From DATCJU01 sp036562635 (GTDB lineage: Bacteria; Actinomycetota; Actinomycetes; Mycobacteriales; Pseudonocardiaceae): a stretch of DNA of 33,010 nt. The stretch covers positions 1 to 33,010 of the forward strand of contig DATCJU010000148.1 of assembly GCA_036562635.1 (NCBI GenBank). The letters run 5' to 3'. The notes beneath the pieces were generated by a model, which ran no database searches, was not told the origin of the DNA, and saw only the letters and a program-made list of their open reading frames with translations. Positions 15,347 to 22,190 of the stretch are shown here, piece after piece. Numbering within the stretch: the stretch's first letter is position 1; the number at the start of each line of letters is the position of its first letter. The position numbers and the translations under genes were made by a program.

Positions 15347-15745
15347 TCAGGGCACCGCGTGCCCCACCGTGCCGCCCAGCTCGTGGGTGATGGTCCGGAC
15401 CCGGTACTTCTTCAGCGGCGGCACCCTGAGCGAGGTGTTGTGGTCGACCCGGTTGGCCAGCGGTCCGCTCTGCGAGGCGTTGGCACTGTGGAAGTCCACC
15501 GCGGGCAACGAGACAGAGCCACCGCCACCCTTGAGCCCGGTGCAGTCGGACCGCCAGGCCGTGGCCGCCGATCCGTTGTGCGGTCTCGGCACCCAGCGAC
15601 TCCACCCGCACCCTGCCGGGTGTCTTCCCCTCGGCCGGGGACGCCACCTGCACCGGGAGTGTGCCGGCGGCCCGGGCCTCCCGGCCGTCGAGGTCGATCT
15701 CCATCTGCCCCGCCCCACCGGTGACGCTCCGACGGGCCGCCGGCT
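15347..15745 (-). pseudogene. Remnant of an RHS/YD-repeat (polymorphic-toxin-like) protein
   Basis: On the minus strand one frame reads 'MEIDLDGREARAAGTLPVQV' and 'PGRVRVESLGAETAQRIGG' (start codon-like ATG at 15704), which resembles the N-terminal region of long actinobacterial RHS-repeat proteins. Near 15535-15555 the coding signal changes frame to 'SVSLPAVDFHSANASQ', 'GPLANRVDH', 'LRVPPLKKYRVRTITHELGG', which resembles a segment several hundred residues further into such proteins. It stops at 15347. Codon bias is strong in each piece. Intact relatives are near 2000 residues, so this looks like two fragments left after internal deletion and frameshift. The family assignment is from memory of conserved phrases and needs a search. 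Confidence 0.5.
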
Positions 15746-15806
15746 TAGCGGCGACATCGCTGGGAATCCCGGAGAAGGGACGAGGCGACAGCGAGGAGTG
15801 GACCCG

Positions 15807-18311
15807 ATGCCCAGCGACATGTTCGGTGGTCGCGCCTTCGGCTCGCCGTTCGACGAGCTGATCCAGCGATTCTTCGGCGGCGACCCGTTCTCCGGGACGA
15901 ACCCGCCCAGGCCGGTCCAACGGGTCGACCTGTCGAGACTGCTGTCCCAGCAGGCCCGCGAGCTGATCCGGCGTGCCGCGGAACAGGCCGCCGAGTGGGG
16001 CAGCCCGGATCTGGACACCGAGCACCTGTTGTGGGCCGCCACGCAGTTGCCTGCCGCCCGTCGCCTGCTCCAGCAGGCGGGCGCCGACCCCGAGGACCTC
16101 GCGCTGCGTATGGAACAGCTCGGGAAGAAGGGCCCGCCGCTCGAGGAGACGCCACCGCTGACCCCGGCGGTGAAACGCGCCCTGCTGGACGCCCACCGCG
16201 AGGCGCAGGCCGCGGGCGCCAGCTACATCGGCCCCGAGCACATCCTGCTCGGTCTGGCCGCCAATCCGGAGACCACGGCGGGTCGGGAGCTGCGTCGGCT
16301 GGTGGCCGGTGGCACCGAGAAACTGACCGGCGACGGCGGGGAGCGGCGGCCGACCGAGGCGAGCGACACCCCCACGCTGGACCGCTACGGCCGTGACCTC
16401 ACCCAGGCCGCCCGGGAGGGGAAGCTCGACCCGGTTGTGGGCCGTGAACAGGAGATCGAACAGACCATCGAGGTCCTCTCCCGGCGCACCAAGAACAACC
16501 CGGTGCTCATCGGTGACCCGGGTGTGGGCAAGACCGCCATCGTGGAGGGCATCGCCCAGCGCATCGCCAACAACGACGTTCCCGAGACCCTCGCCGGCCG
16601 CCGCGTGGTCGCCCTGGACCTGCCGGGGATGGTCGCGGGCACGAAGTACCGGGGTGAGTTCGAGGAGCGGCTGAAGAACGTCATCGACGAGGTCCGGGCC
16701 GCCGAGGGCGGGCTGATCCTGTTCGTCGACGAGATGCACACCATCGTCGGTGCGGGCGCGGCGGGTGACTCCTCGATGGACGCGGGCAACATCCTCAAAC
16801 CCGCCCTGGCCCGGGGTGAGCTGCACGTCATCGGCGCGACCACCGTCGACGAGTACCGCACCAACATCGAGAAGGACCCGGCGCTGGAACGTCGTTTCCA
16901 ACCCATCCTCGTCCCCGAGCCCTCGGTGGACGACACCGTGGCGATCCTGCGTGGGCTGCGGGACCGCTACGAGGCCCACCACCAGGTCCGGATCACCGAC
17001 GACGCGCTGGTGGCCGCCGCGGAGCTGTCCGACCGGTACGTGGCCGACCGTTTCCTGCCCGACAAGGCCATCGACCTGATCGACCAGGCCGGCGCACGGG
17101 TCCGGCTGCGCTCCCGCACCCCTGCCCCGGACACCCGGAAGCTGGAGGAGCGGGTCGAGTCGCTGCGCCGGGAGAAGGACAGTGCCGTCGCCGCCGAGGA
17201 CTACGAACGCGCCGGGCAGCTCAAGCAGCAGCTCCAGGAGGCCGAACGGGAACTGACCGAGGCACGGACGAGTACCGCCGGCGGGGTGCCGGAGGTGACC
17301 GTGGAGGACGTCGCCGAGGTGGTCGCCCGGAGCACCGGCATCCCGGTCACCCAGCTCACCGTGGAGGAGCGGGATCGGCTGCTACGGCTGGAGGAACAGC
17401 TGCACCGACGGGTCGTGGGTCAGGACGAGGCGGTGACGGCGGTGGCCCGTGCGGTGCGCAGGGCCCGCGCCGGGATGGCCGATCCCGGACGCCCCGACGG
17501 CTCGTTCCTGTTCCTGGGCCCGACCGGGGTGGGCAAGACCGAACTGGCCCGGGCACTGGCCGAGGCGTTGTTCGGTGACGAGGAGCGGATGGTCCGCTTC
17601 GACATGAGCGAGTTCCAGGAGCGCCACACCGTCTCCCGCCTGGTCGGAGCGCCTCCCGGATACGTCGGTTACGAGGAGGCTGGGCAGCTCACCGAGGCGG
17701 TGCGCCGCACGCCCTACTGCGTGCTGCTGTTCGACGAGATCGAGAAGGCCCACCCCGACGTGTTCAACACCCTGCTGCAGCTGCTCGAGGACGGTCGGCT
17801 GACCGACAGCCAGGGTCGCACGGTGGACTTCTCCAACACCGTCGTCATCATGACCAGCAACATCGGTGCCGACCGCATCCTGGCCGCCACCGCGGCCGGG
17901 CGTGACGTGCAGGAGCTGCGTGACGAGCTGATGGACCTGCTCGGCCAACGTTTCCGACCCGAGTTCCTCAACCGCATCGACGAGATCATCCTCTTCCAGG
18001 GTCTGGACCGGGCCCAGCTGCGGGAGATCACCAAGCTGTTGGTGGAGCACACCCGCCGGCGCCTGCACGCCCAGGACGTCACGCTCGACATCTCCGACGA
18101 GGCCGTCGACCGTCTGGCCGAGCAGGGTTACGAGCCGCAGTTCGGGGCGCGCCCGCTGCGGCGGGTCGTCCAGCGTCGGCTCGACGACGAGCTGGCCGAG
18201 CTCCTGCTCAGTGGTCGGCTCGAACCCGGGGACACCGCGCACGTGGGGGTCGCCGACGGAAAGATCCGTATCGACGTGGAGAAGAAGCCCGCCGAGGCCA
18301 GCACCGGGTGA
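15807..18311 (+). CDS. ClpC-like AAA+ unfoldase/chaperone (Clp ATP-binding subunit)
   Basis: An 834-residue Hsp100 protein. A Gly/Phe-rich N-tail ('MFGGRAFGSPFDELIQRFFGG') precedes a Clp_N double repeat (about 45-165). The first AAA+ domain has Walker A 'GDPGVGKT' (about 236-243) and Walker B 'LILFVDEMHT'; a short UVR-type coiled coil ('AAEDYERAGQLKQQLQEAER') sits where ClpB has its long middle domain; the second AAA+ domain has 'GPTGVGKT' (about 571) and 'VLLFDEIEK'. The C-terminus is Glu/Lys-rich. The loop where ClpA/ClpC carry the ClpP-binding [LIV]G[FL] tripeptide (after 'TSNIGADRILAA') lacks it, so ClpP-independent action is possible. The ATG at 15807 follows GAGGAG. It is divergent from the RHS remnant. 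Confidence 0.93.
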   Translation: MPSDMFGGRAFGSPFDELIQRFFGGDPFSGTNPPRPVQRVDLSRLLSQQARELIRRAAEQAAEWGSPDLDTEHLLWAATQLPAARRLLQQAGADPEDLALRMEQLGKKGPPLEETPPLTPAVKRALLDAHREAQAAGASYIGPEHILLGLAANPETTAGRELRRLVAGGTEKLTGDGGERRPTEASDTPTLDRYGRDLTQAAREGKLDPVVGREQEIEQTIEVLSRRTKNNPVLIGDPGVGKTAIVEGIAQRIANNDVPETLAGRRVVALDLPGMVAGTKYRGEFEERLKNVIDEVRAAEGGLILFVDEMHTIVGAGAAGDSSMDAGNILKPALARGELHVIGATTVDEYRTNIEKDPALERRFQPILVPEPSVDDTVAILRGLRDRYEAHHQVRITDDALVAAAELSDRYVADRFLPDKAIDLIDQAGARVRLRSRTPAPDTRKLEERVESLRREKDSAVAAEDYERAGQLKQQLQEAERELTEARTSTAGGVPEVTVEDVAEVVARSTGIPVTQLTVEERDRLLRLEEQLHRRVVGQDEAVTAVARAVRRARAGMADPGRPDGSFLFLGPTGVGKTELARALAEALFGDEERMVRFDMSEFQERHTVSRLVGAPPGYVGYEEAGQLTEAVRRTPYCVLLFDEIEKAHPDVFNTLLQLLEDGRLTDSQGRTVDFSNTVVIMTSNIGADRILAATAAGRDVQELRDELMDLLGQRFRPEFLNRIDEIILFQGLDRAQLREITKLLVEHTRRRLHAQDVTLDISDEAVDRLAEQGYEPQFGARPLRRVVQRRLDDELAELLLSGRLEPGDTAHVGVADGKIRIDVEKKPAEASTG

Positions 18312-18719
18312 CACGGGTGGTGGTGCCGGTGGGTCGGCGGTGTCCGCGCCCACTCCCGGAGTGGCCGGGGCGACGGTGTTGACGGTGGTCCCCCGTGGCG
18401 CAGCTTCCACGCCGGCCGCATCACCCCGCGGATTCGCCGACCGGCTCCGCGCGCTGGCCCACCGGCTCACCCGGGCGGCAGGGAGACCGGTGGGCGGGCA
18501 GGGGCCCGACCGCCCGTCCCGGATCGGGTCCGTCGTGGCCGTCCGGCCCCGCCCCGGGACGGGCGGGGGAATTCCTGTTCCCTTCGCCGCCCCGACATCC
18601 TTCGGAATTGTCTCCGTCTCCGCTCGACCAGACATTACGGAACAACAGGAACCGGGGCCGCGGGCGCGCATGCCGAAACCTTTTTTCCAACAAAGGGAAA
18701 CAGGGCTTCCCACGCACCT
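18312..18719. other. Gap after the Clp gene, no supported gene
   Basis: An open frame entering from within the Clp gene runs through to 18840, but its translation here is proline/arginine/glycine-rich and matches nothing I know. Only a weak 6-bp stem (CCACTC/GAGTGG near 18350) could be a terminator. The last 120 bases are less GC-rich, with a TTTTTT run near 18681, consistent with a regulatory region. Confidence 0.4.
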
Positions 18720-18733
18720 CCGAACATGTTCGG
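18720..18733. promoter_or_regulatory. Perfect palindrome CCGAACATGTTCGG
   Basis: A 14-bp perfect palindrome upstream of a hairpin and small ORF; candidate operator. It contains GAAC-AT-GTTC, whose 2-base spacer differs from the 4-base spacer of SOS/LexA boxes. Confidence 0.45.
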
Positions 18734-18759
18734 TGATATCTCCCACACGGGAGACACCG
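18731..18759 (+). promoter_or_regulatory. Hairpin masking the ribosome site of a small ORF
   Basis: CGGTG (18731-18735) pairs with CACCG (18755-18759), and TCTCCC (18739-18744) with GGGAGA (18749-18754), around an ACAC loop and a 3-base ATA bulge: 11 bp ending directly before the ATG at 18760. The GGGAGA arm is the only ribosome site for that ATG, so the stem would block translation unless opened. It could instead be a terminator for upstream transcription. Confidence 0.45.
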
Positions 18760-18840
18760 ATGTCACAGGAGTTCGGAAACACCACTCCCCGACCGGCGAA
18801 AGCCCTGGTCAACTCCTTCCGGAAATATCCGAGGGTGTGA
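18760..18840 (+). CDS. Possible small ORF, 26 residues, unknown
   Basis: The ATG at 18760 follows GGGAGA at 5 bases and encodes 26 residues, basic and Pro/Arg/Lys-rich towards the C-terminus ('PRPAKALVNSFRKYPRV'). There is no Cys and no membrane segment. It is not a recognised leader or RiPP precursor. Support is limited to the start-site arrangement (palindrome, hairpin, ribosome site) and moderate codon bias. It lies about 100 bases before the ABM gene and could be a regulatory leader for it or chance. Confidence 0.25.
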   Translation: MSQEFGNTTPRPAKALVNSFRKYPRV

Positions 18841-18877
18841 CCGGTCTCGCTCCGGTGTCGCACATGGACCTCACGGT

Positions 18878-18904
18878 TATCCTGAACGGGGATCGGAAGA
18901 TCCC
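18878..18904 (+). promoter_or_regulatory. Promoter and operator-like palindrome of the ABM monooxygenase gene
   Basis: TATCCT (18878-18883) fits a -10 box. Six bases further GGGATC-GGAA-GATCCC (18889-18904) is a perfect 6-bp inverted repeat lying on the expected transcription start, a typical repressor position; as RNA it would form a GNRA-capped hairpin. No clear -35 box. Confidence 0.4.
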
Positions 18905-18941
18905 GACCGTTTCATCGGTGGCACACACGACGAGGAGTCGC

Positions 18942-19274
18942 ATGATCTTCATCACCGCCAAGTTCCGCGTCAAGCCCGAGCACGCGGACCGTTGGCCCGA
19001 GATCACCCGCGAATTCACGCAGGCGACCCGCAACGAGCCGGGGTGCCTGTGGTTCGACTGGTCCCGCAGTGTCGAGGACCCCACCGAGTACGTGCTGGTC
19101 GAGGCGTTCCGGGACGACGAGGCCGGTGCCGCGCACGTGCAGTCCGAGCACTTCAGGACGGCACAGCGTGAGCTGCCGCCCTACCTGGTGGAGACGCCGC
19201 GCATCGTCAACGTGAAGGTGCCCCAGGACGACTGGTCCGAGCTCGGCGAGATGGCGGTCACGCGGGAGGCGTGA
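18942..19274 (+). CDS. Antibiotic biosynthesis monooxygenase (ABM) domain protein, YgiN-like
   Basis: A 110-residue protein of the dimeric alpha/beta barrel ABM family: 'MIFITAKFRVKPEHADRW', 'FTQATRNEPGCLWFDWSRS', 'EYVLVEAFRDDEAGAAHVQS' and 'HFRTAQRELPPYL' follow the YgiN (quinol monooxygenase) pattern. Members act on quinols or polycyclic substrates or simply bind small molecules; the substrate here is unknown. The ATG at 18942 is preceded by GAGGAG. It is monocistronic, between an operator-like palindrome and a 20-bp terminator stem. Confidence 0.9.
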   Translation: MIFITAKFRVKPEHADRWPEITREFTQATRNEPGCLWFDWSRSVEDPTEYVLVEAFRDDEAGAAHVQSEHFRTAQRELPPYLVETPRIVNVKVPQDDWSELGEMAVTREA

Positions 19275-19289
19275 CCGGGTCGGTGCCCG

Positions 19290-19345
19290 GCCCGAGGCGG
19301 AGCCGGCCCTGTCCCGAACCGGTCGGGGCCGGCTCCGCCTCGGGC
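19290..19345 (+). terminator. Strong hairpin terminator after the ABM gene
   Basis: A perfect 20-bp inverted repeat (arms 19290-19309 and 19326-19345, loop 16) begins 16 bases after the stop. Confidence 0.85.
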
Positions 19346-19527
19346 GCCCTGTTCCTCCCCGGCGGACGCCGAAAGGTCTTCCTGCCCCGACTCCGGTCGG
19401 TTCGCACGGGCCTCGGGTCACCCCGGCGGGGCATCGCCGCAGGAGGCACACGTGCGCGCCGCGGTCTACCGTGCCGGCAGGGGCCACGGAGCCCGGCAGG
19501 GCCTCGCGACGGCAGGGGAGGCACCCA

Positions 19528-19962
19528 ATGCTGCGTGGACTGTCCACCGTCACCTACTGGGCGGACGACCTGGAAGCCGCCAGGGAGTGGTACACCGAGC
19601 TGCTCGGCGCGGCGCCGTACTTCGAACGTACGGGGCCGGACGGGAAACCCGCCTATCTCGAGTTCCGGATCGGGGACTACCAGCACGAACTGGGTCTCGT
19701 CGACCGCCGCTACGCACCGACCGGGACGAGTGACCAGCCCGGTGGGCACATCACCTACTGGCATGTCGACGACCTGCCGGCCGCGTACCGGAGGCTGCTG
19801 TCCCTGGGCGCCAGCGAGCACGAACCGCCCACCGAACGTGGACCGGGCTTCGTCACCGCGTCGGTCGTCGACCCCTTCGGCAACATCCTCGGCGTCATGC
19901 ACAACCAGCACTACCTGGACGTTCTCGCCCGCATCTCCGCGGAGGGCCGACACCCGCGGTGA
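19528..19962 (+). CDS. VOC/glyoxalase-superfamily protein
   Basis: A 144-residue single-protein VOC fold with two beta-alpha-beta-beta-beta halves: 'LRGLSTVTYWADDLEAAREW', 'TELLGAAPYFER', then 'HITYWHVDDLPAAYRRLLSL' and 'ASVVDPFGNILGVMHN'. Candidate metal-site residues are in the first strand, 'YQHELGLV' and the 'DPFGNILG' strand. The class includes glyoxalases, dioxygenases and resistance proteins; the substrate is not inferable. The ATG at 19528 follows GGGGAG. A possible -10 box (TACCGT near 19468) lies upstream. Confidence 0.88.
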   Translation: MLRGLSTVTYWADDLEAAREWYTELLGAAPYFERTGPDGKPAYLEFRIGDYQHELGLVDRRYAPTGTSDQPGGHITYWHVDDLPAAYRRLLSLGASEHEPPTERGPGFVTASVVDPFGNILGVMHNQHYLDVLARISAEGRHPR

Positions 19963-19999
19963 GCGGGCCGGAAGCACCGACCAGCCGGGGTCGTCCCTT

Positions 20000-20056
20000 C
20001 GGCCGCCGGGGCCCTCACCGAGCGGCGTGTGTCGACTCGGCGAGGGCCGGCGGCCG
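20000..20056. terminator. Bulged hairpin terminator between convergent genes
   Basis: Arms 20000-20016 and 20042-20056 form 15 base pairs with a 2-base GG bulge (20010-20011) and a 25-base loop. It lies 37 bases past the VOC stop and before the convergent DUF305 gene end. Confidence 0.6.
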
Positions 20057-20131
20057 CCTTCCCCGGCCGGGGGAGCGCAGGCGGTGGTGGGGCGCTCCGC
20101 CGGCTGGACGGGCGACACCCGGAGTGTGCCG

Positions 20132-20758
20132 TTACTGCCCCTGCTGCAGGAAGGCGCGCATCTGCTCGATCTGCGCGGTGCGGGACCGGACGATCCGGTC
20201 CGCGAGGCCCCTGGCCTGGGGGTTGGTTCCGCCGTCGAGCTCCTTCCGGGCCAGGTCGACGGCGCCCTGCTGGTGGTCGGTCAGCAGGTTCAGGAACCTG
20301 TGTTCGAAGTCCGTTCCCGTGGTCCGTTCCAACTCGGCGACGGCCTCGGCACCGACGGCCGACACATCCCCGTGGTGGGTGTGGAGATCGGGGTTTGCAC
20401 TAGTCGGCCGGTTCCAGCCCCGCAACCACGCCTCCATGGTCTCCACCTCGTGGAGCTGGGTGACCTCGATGGCGGCGGCCAGTTCCTGCACCTGGGTACG
20501 GACCGCACGGTCCCGGGCCAGCCGCGCCAGCTCCACGCCCTGCCGGTGATGCGGGATCATCGTCTGCAGGAACATCACGTCGACGTCGTTGAAGACGGCG
20601 TCGGCGGACGGCACCGGCAGTGGCGCCGGCGTCGTGGCGGTGGACGGGACCGGTGCCGCCGTGACGGGGACGTTGCCGGGTGTGACGGTGGCGCTGCCGT
20701 CCCCGCACCCGGTGAGCAGCAGGGCCGCCGCCACCGCGACGAGCTGGTGGCGCTTCAC
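20132..20758 (-). CDS. DUF305 lipoprotein (CopM-like, putative copper-binding)
   Basis: A 208-residue exported lipoprotein: signal with lipobox 'ALLLTGC' (Cys18), a Thr/Pro/Val-rich tether to about residue 50, then a DUF305 four-helix (ferritin-like) domain. Both conserved half-motifs are present, 'MFLQTMIPHHRQGVELAR' (His70, His71) and 'LTDHQQGAVDLARKEL', plus 'LHTHHGD' between. Cyanobacterial CopM of this family binds copper outside the cytoplasm (family knowledge). The GTG at 20758 has GGAGG upstream. It sits 64 bases downstream of the LPMO gene on the same strand, beyond a hairpin, which suggests a link with that copper enzyme (inference). Confidence 0.88.
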   Translation of the reverse strand: MKRHQLVAVAAALLLTGCGDGSATVTPGNVPVTAAPVPSTATTPAPLPVPSADAVFNDVDVMFLQTMIPHHRQGVELARLARDRAVRTQVQELAAAIEVTQLHEVETMEAWLRGWNRPTSANPDLHTHHGDVSAVGAEAVAELERTTGTDFEHRFLNLLTDHQQGAVDLARKELDGGTNPQARGLADRIVRSRTAQIEQMRAFLQQGQ

Positions 20759-20781
20759 GGTGTCGCCTCCTGGCGAGGGAG

Positions 20782-20810
20782 GGCCCGCGCCCCGGTCCGG
20801 GGCGCGGGCC
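20782..20810 (-). terminator. Hairpin between the LPMO and DUF305 genes
   Basis: A perfect 13-bp GC stem (20782-20794 with 20798-20810, loop 3) lies 13 bases after the LPMO stop. It would terminate or attenuate transcription into the DUF305 gene. Confidence 0.7.
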
Positions 20811-20822
20811 GCGGTACGGGTC

Positions 20823-21563
20823 TCACAGCCGCTGCCACAGGGCGGGCGTGTTCGGCGGCTCCCAGCCGGGCAGCGAGGTGTGTGCCTGGATGCACCGGTA
20901 GGTGACGCCGTCGTAGGTCACGGTGCTGCCGACCGGGTAGTAGGTGTTGGGTGCCCACGTCCCGTTGACCGGCGGGTTCGTGGTGGTGGTCGTGGTGGGC
21001 GGCGGCGTGGTGGTCGTCGTGGTGGTGGGCGGGTTCCCGGAGCCCCCGTTCACGTCGAGGTCGACACAGGCGTAGAAGGCGTTGGCCGTGTCGGCGATGT
21101 TCCAGATCGCGAGGAGCTTCTGGCGCCCGCTGACGTTGCCCAGGTTGATGGTGTGCGAGACGGTTTCCGGCGGCTGCTGGCCACCGCCGTCGAACACGGC
21201 GACCAGCCGGTCGCCCAGGTAGTACTCGTAGTTCGCGGTGGCGTGCCGGGCGGTGAACGTCCAGGTGAAGGTCACCGTGTTGCCGACGGGCGTGGCGCGC
21301 CAGCCCTTGCTGTCGTCGTCCAGCTCGGCGAACCGGGCGTTGCCACCGCTACAGCTGCGCAGGCCCTTGGGGCCCTCGACGCTCTGCGGCTCGTACTTGA
21401 TGTCACCACAGGGAACGATGCCCTGGGCGCACTGGGCCTGACGGCTGGGCGGGGAGGAGATGTAGCCGTGGGCGTAGGCCGTTCCCGCCGGGAGAACGGC
21501 TAACACCAGGGGCGTGATGCCCACGGCGGCCGCCGCCGTGGCCAGCTTTCGCTTCAGATCCAT
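20823..21563 (-). CDS. Secreted AA10 lytic polysaccharide monooxygenase with CBM5/12 chitin-binding module
   Basis: A 246-residue secreted copper monooxygenase that oxidatively cleaves chitin or cellulose. The Sec signal ends at 'GTAYA', exposing His32 ('HGYISSPPSRQ') as the N-terminal copper ligand; His107 ('FTARHATANYEYY') completes the histidine brace, and 'ANAFYACVDLDV' supplies the axial aromatic residue. A Thr/Pro linker (about 177-200) joins a C-terminal CBM5/12 module ('WAPNTYYPVGSTVTYDG', 'HTSLPGWEPPNTPALWQ'), pointing to chitin as substrate. The ATG at 21563 has AAGGAG upstream. It is divergent from the chitobiose-type importer operon, with a DasR-type operator between them and a TTGACG/TATGGT promoter overlapping that operator. 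Confidence 0.95.
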   Translation of the reverse strand: MDLKRKLATAAAAVGITPLVLAVLPAGTAYAHGYISSPPSRQAQCAQGIVPCGDIKYEPQSVEGPKGLRSCSGGNARFAELDDDSKGWRATPVGNTVTFTWTFTARHATANYEYYLGDRLVAVFDGGGQQPPETVSHTINLGNVSGRQKLLAIWNIADTANAFYACVDLDVNGGSGNPPTTTTTTTPPPTTTTTTNPPVNGTWAPNTYYPVGSTVTYDGVTYRCIQAHTSLPGWEPPNTPALWQRL

Positions 21564-21879
21564 GTCAGCTCCTTGCAGGTGATCCGGCCGGTTCTGGGGA
21601 GTGGTGCACCGCGTGCCGGTGAGGGCGCGTACCGGCACTGGGGACACCGAGCCTGCGCAGACGGGAAGGCACCGGGATTCCGGGCGGACGGTTCAGGGGG
21701 CGGGGTCACGCCGTACGGCGTCGCCCGGTGACCCGGTCACATCCGGGGTTCTCTCGAGGGCATGTGCGCCACCTCGCTCTCGTCGCACGCGGGAACAGGA
21801 CCAGGCCTGTGGGAGGCGATGACGTGCGCCACCCGAACGCGGACAGCCGGCGGCAAGCTGATCTCGCTGTCACTCTCCG

Positions 21880-21885
21880 TAGCGT
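21880..21885 (+). promoter_or_regulatory. -10 box TAGCGT towards the importer operon
   Basis: TAGCGT fits TAnnnT; transcription would start about 21892, inside the DasR-type operator. The -35 is weak. Confidence 0.4.
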
Positions 21886-21886
21886 G

Positions 21887-21900
21887 ATGGTCTAGACCAT
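21887..21900. promoter_or_regulatory. DasR-responsive element (dre)-like operator
   Basis: ATGGTCTAGACCAT is a perfect 14-bp palindrome matching the core TGGTCTAGACCA of streptomycete dre sites bound by the GntR-family repressor DasR, which is released by glucosamine-6-phosphate. Its location between a chitin LPMO gene and a chitobiose uptake/hexosaminidase operon supports the call strongly. Confidence 0.88.
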
Positions 21901-21925
21901 AGCGAGCGCCGTCTCCTCGCGTCAA
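21896..21925 (-). promoter_or_regulatory. LPMO promoter overlapping the dre
   Basis: On the minus strand TTGACG (21920-21925) and TATGGT (21896-21901) are 18 bases apart. The -10 box overlaps the DasR-type operator, the expected layout for repression. Confidence 0.6.
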
Positions 21926-22158
21926 GAGAGCGAACATCCGCTATGACCAGGAGTTTTGTTACTGGACCAAGGGGTGGACACCGACTCGGCCCATCGGACG
22001 ACCGACCGTCGACCACGCTCCGCAACAGCACGGGTGAGCACGGAGCCGACCCCCGTCGGGCGCCCGGAACGAGCGCCGGACAGGCGATCCCAGCTTGGGC
22101 CGGACGGCGGATGCGCACAGCCCTCGCCCTGCCCCATGATTGCTCATACCGAAACACT

Positions 22159-22177
22159 CGTTGCGTATTTTGCAACG
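22159..22177. promoter_or_regulatory. Inverted repeat CGTTGC-N7-GCAACG over a proximal -10 box of the importer operon
   Basis: Perfect 6-bp arms flank GTATTTT; TATTTT (22166-22171) is a good -10 box 20 bases before the GTG at 22191. This looks like a second promoter with its own repressor site, of LacI/GntR-like geometry. No convincing -35 is seen. Confidence 0.5.
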
Positions 22178-22190
22178 GATGGGAGGTCCC

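Larger units (their letters stand above)
21564..22190. other. Shared regulatory region between LPMO and chitobiose importer operons
   Basis: No gene is supported in these 627 bases. The region holds the DasR-type operator, divergent promoters around 21880-21925, and a second operator-like inverted repeat at 22159-22177. Both predicted transcripts would have about 300-base untranslated leaders. An imperfect ACTGGACCA near 21961 resembles half of a DasR site. Confidence 0.6.

Noticed and set aside
15318..16982. Long minus-strand open frame of 554 codons opposite the Clp gene
   Set aside because: Most of it is the antisense shadow of the well-supported Clp gene; only the part beyond 15347-15745 shows independent coding signal.
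18720..18733. CCGAACATGTTCGG as an SOS/LexA box
   Set aside because: Actinobacterial SOS boxes have GAAC-N4-GTTC; here the spacer is 2 bases and no DNA-repair gene follows. Kept only as an unassigned palindrome.
18211..18840. Plus-strand open frame of 209 codons overlapping the Clp gene end
   Set aside because: Proline/arginine-rich translation with no recognisable domain; only the last 26 codons have a credible start and are reported separately.
19452..19733. GTG with an excellent AGGAGG site and an 'MRAAVYRAG' start like a zinc alcohol dehydrogenase
   Set aside because: The similarity ends after about 10 residues and the frame overlaps the VOC gene in a different frame; more likely chance or a short remnant.
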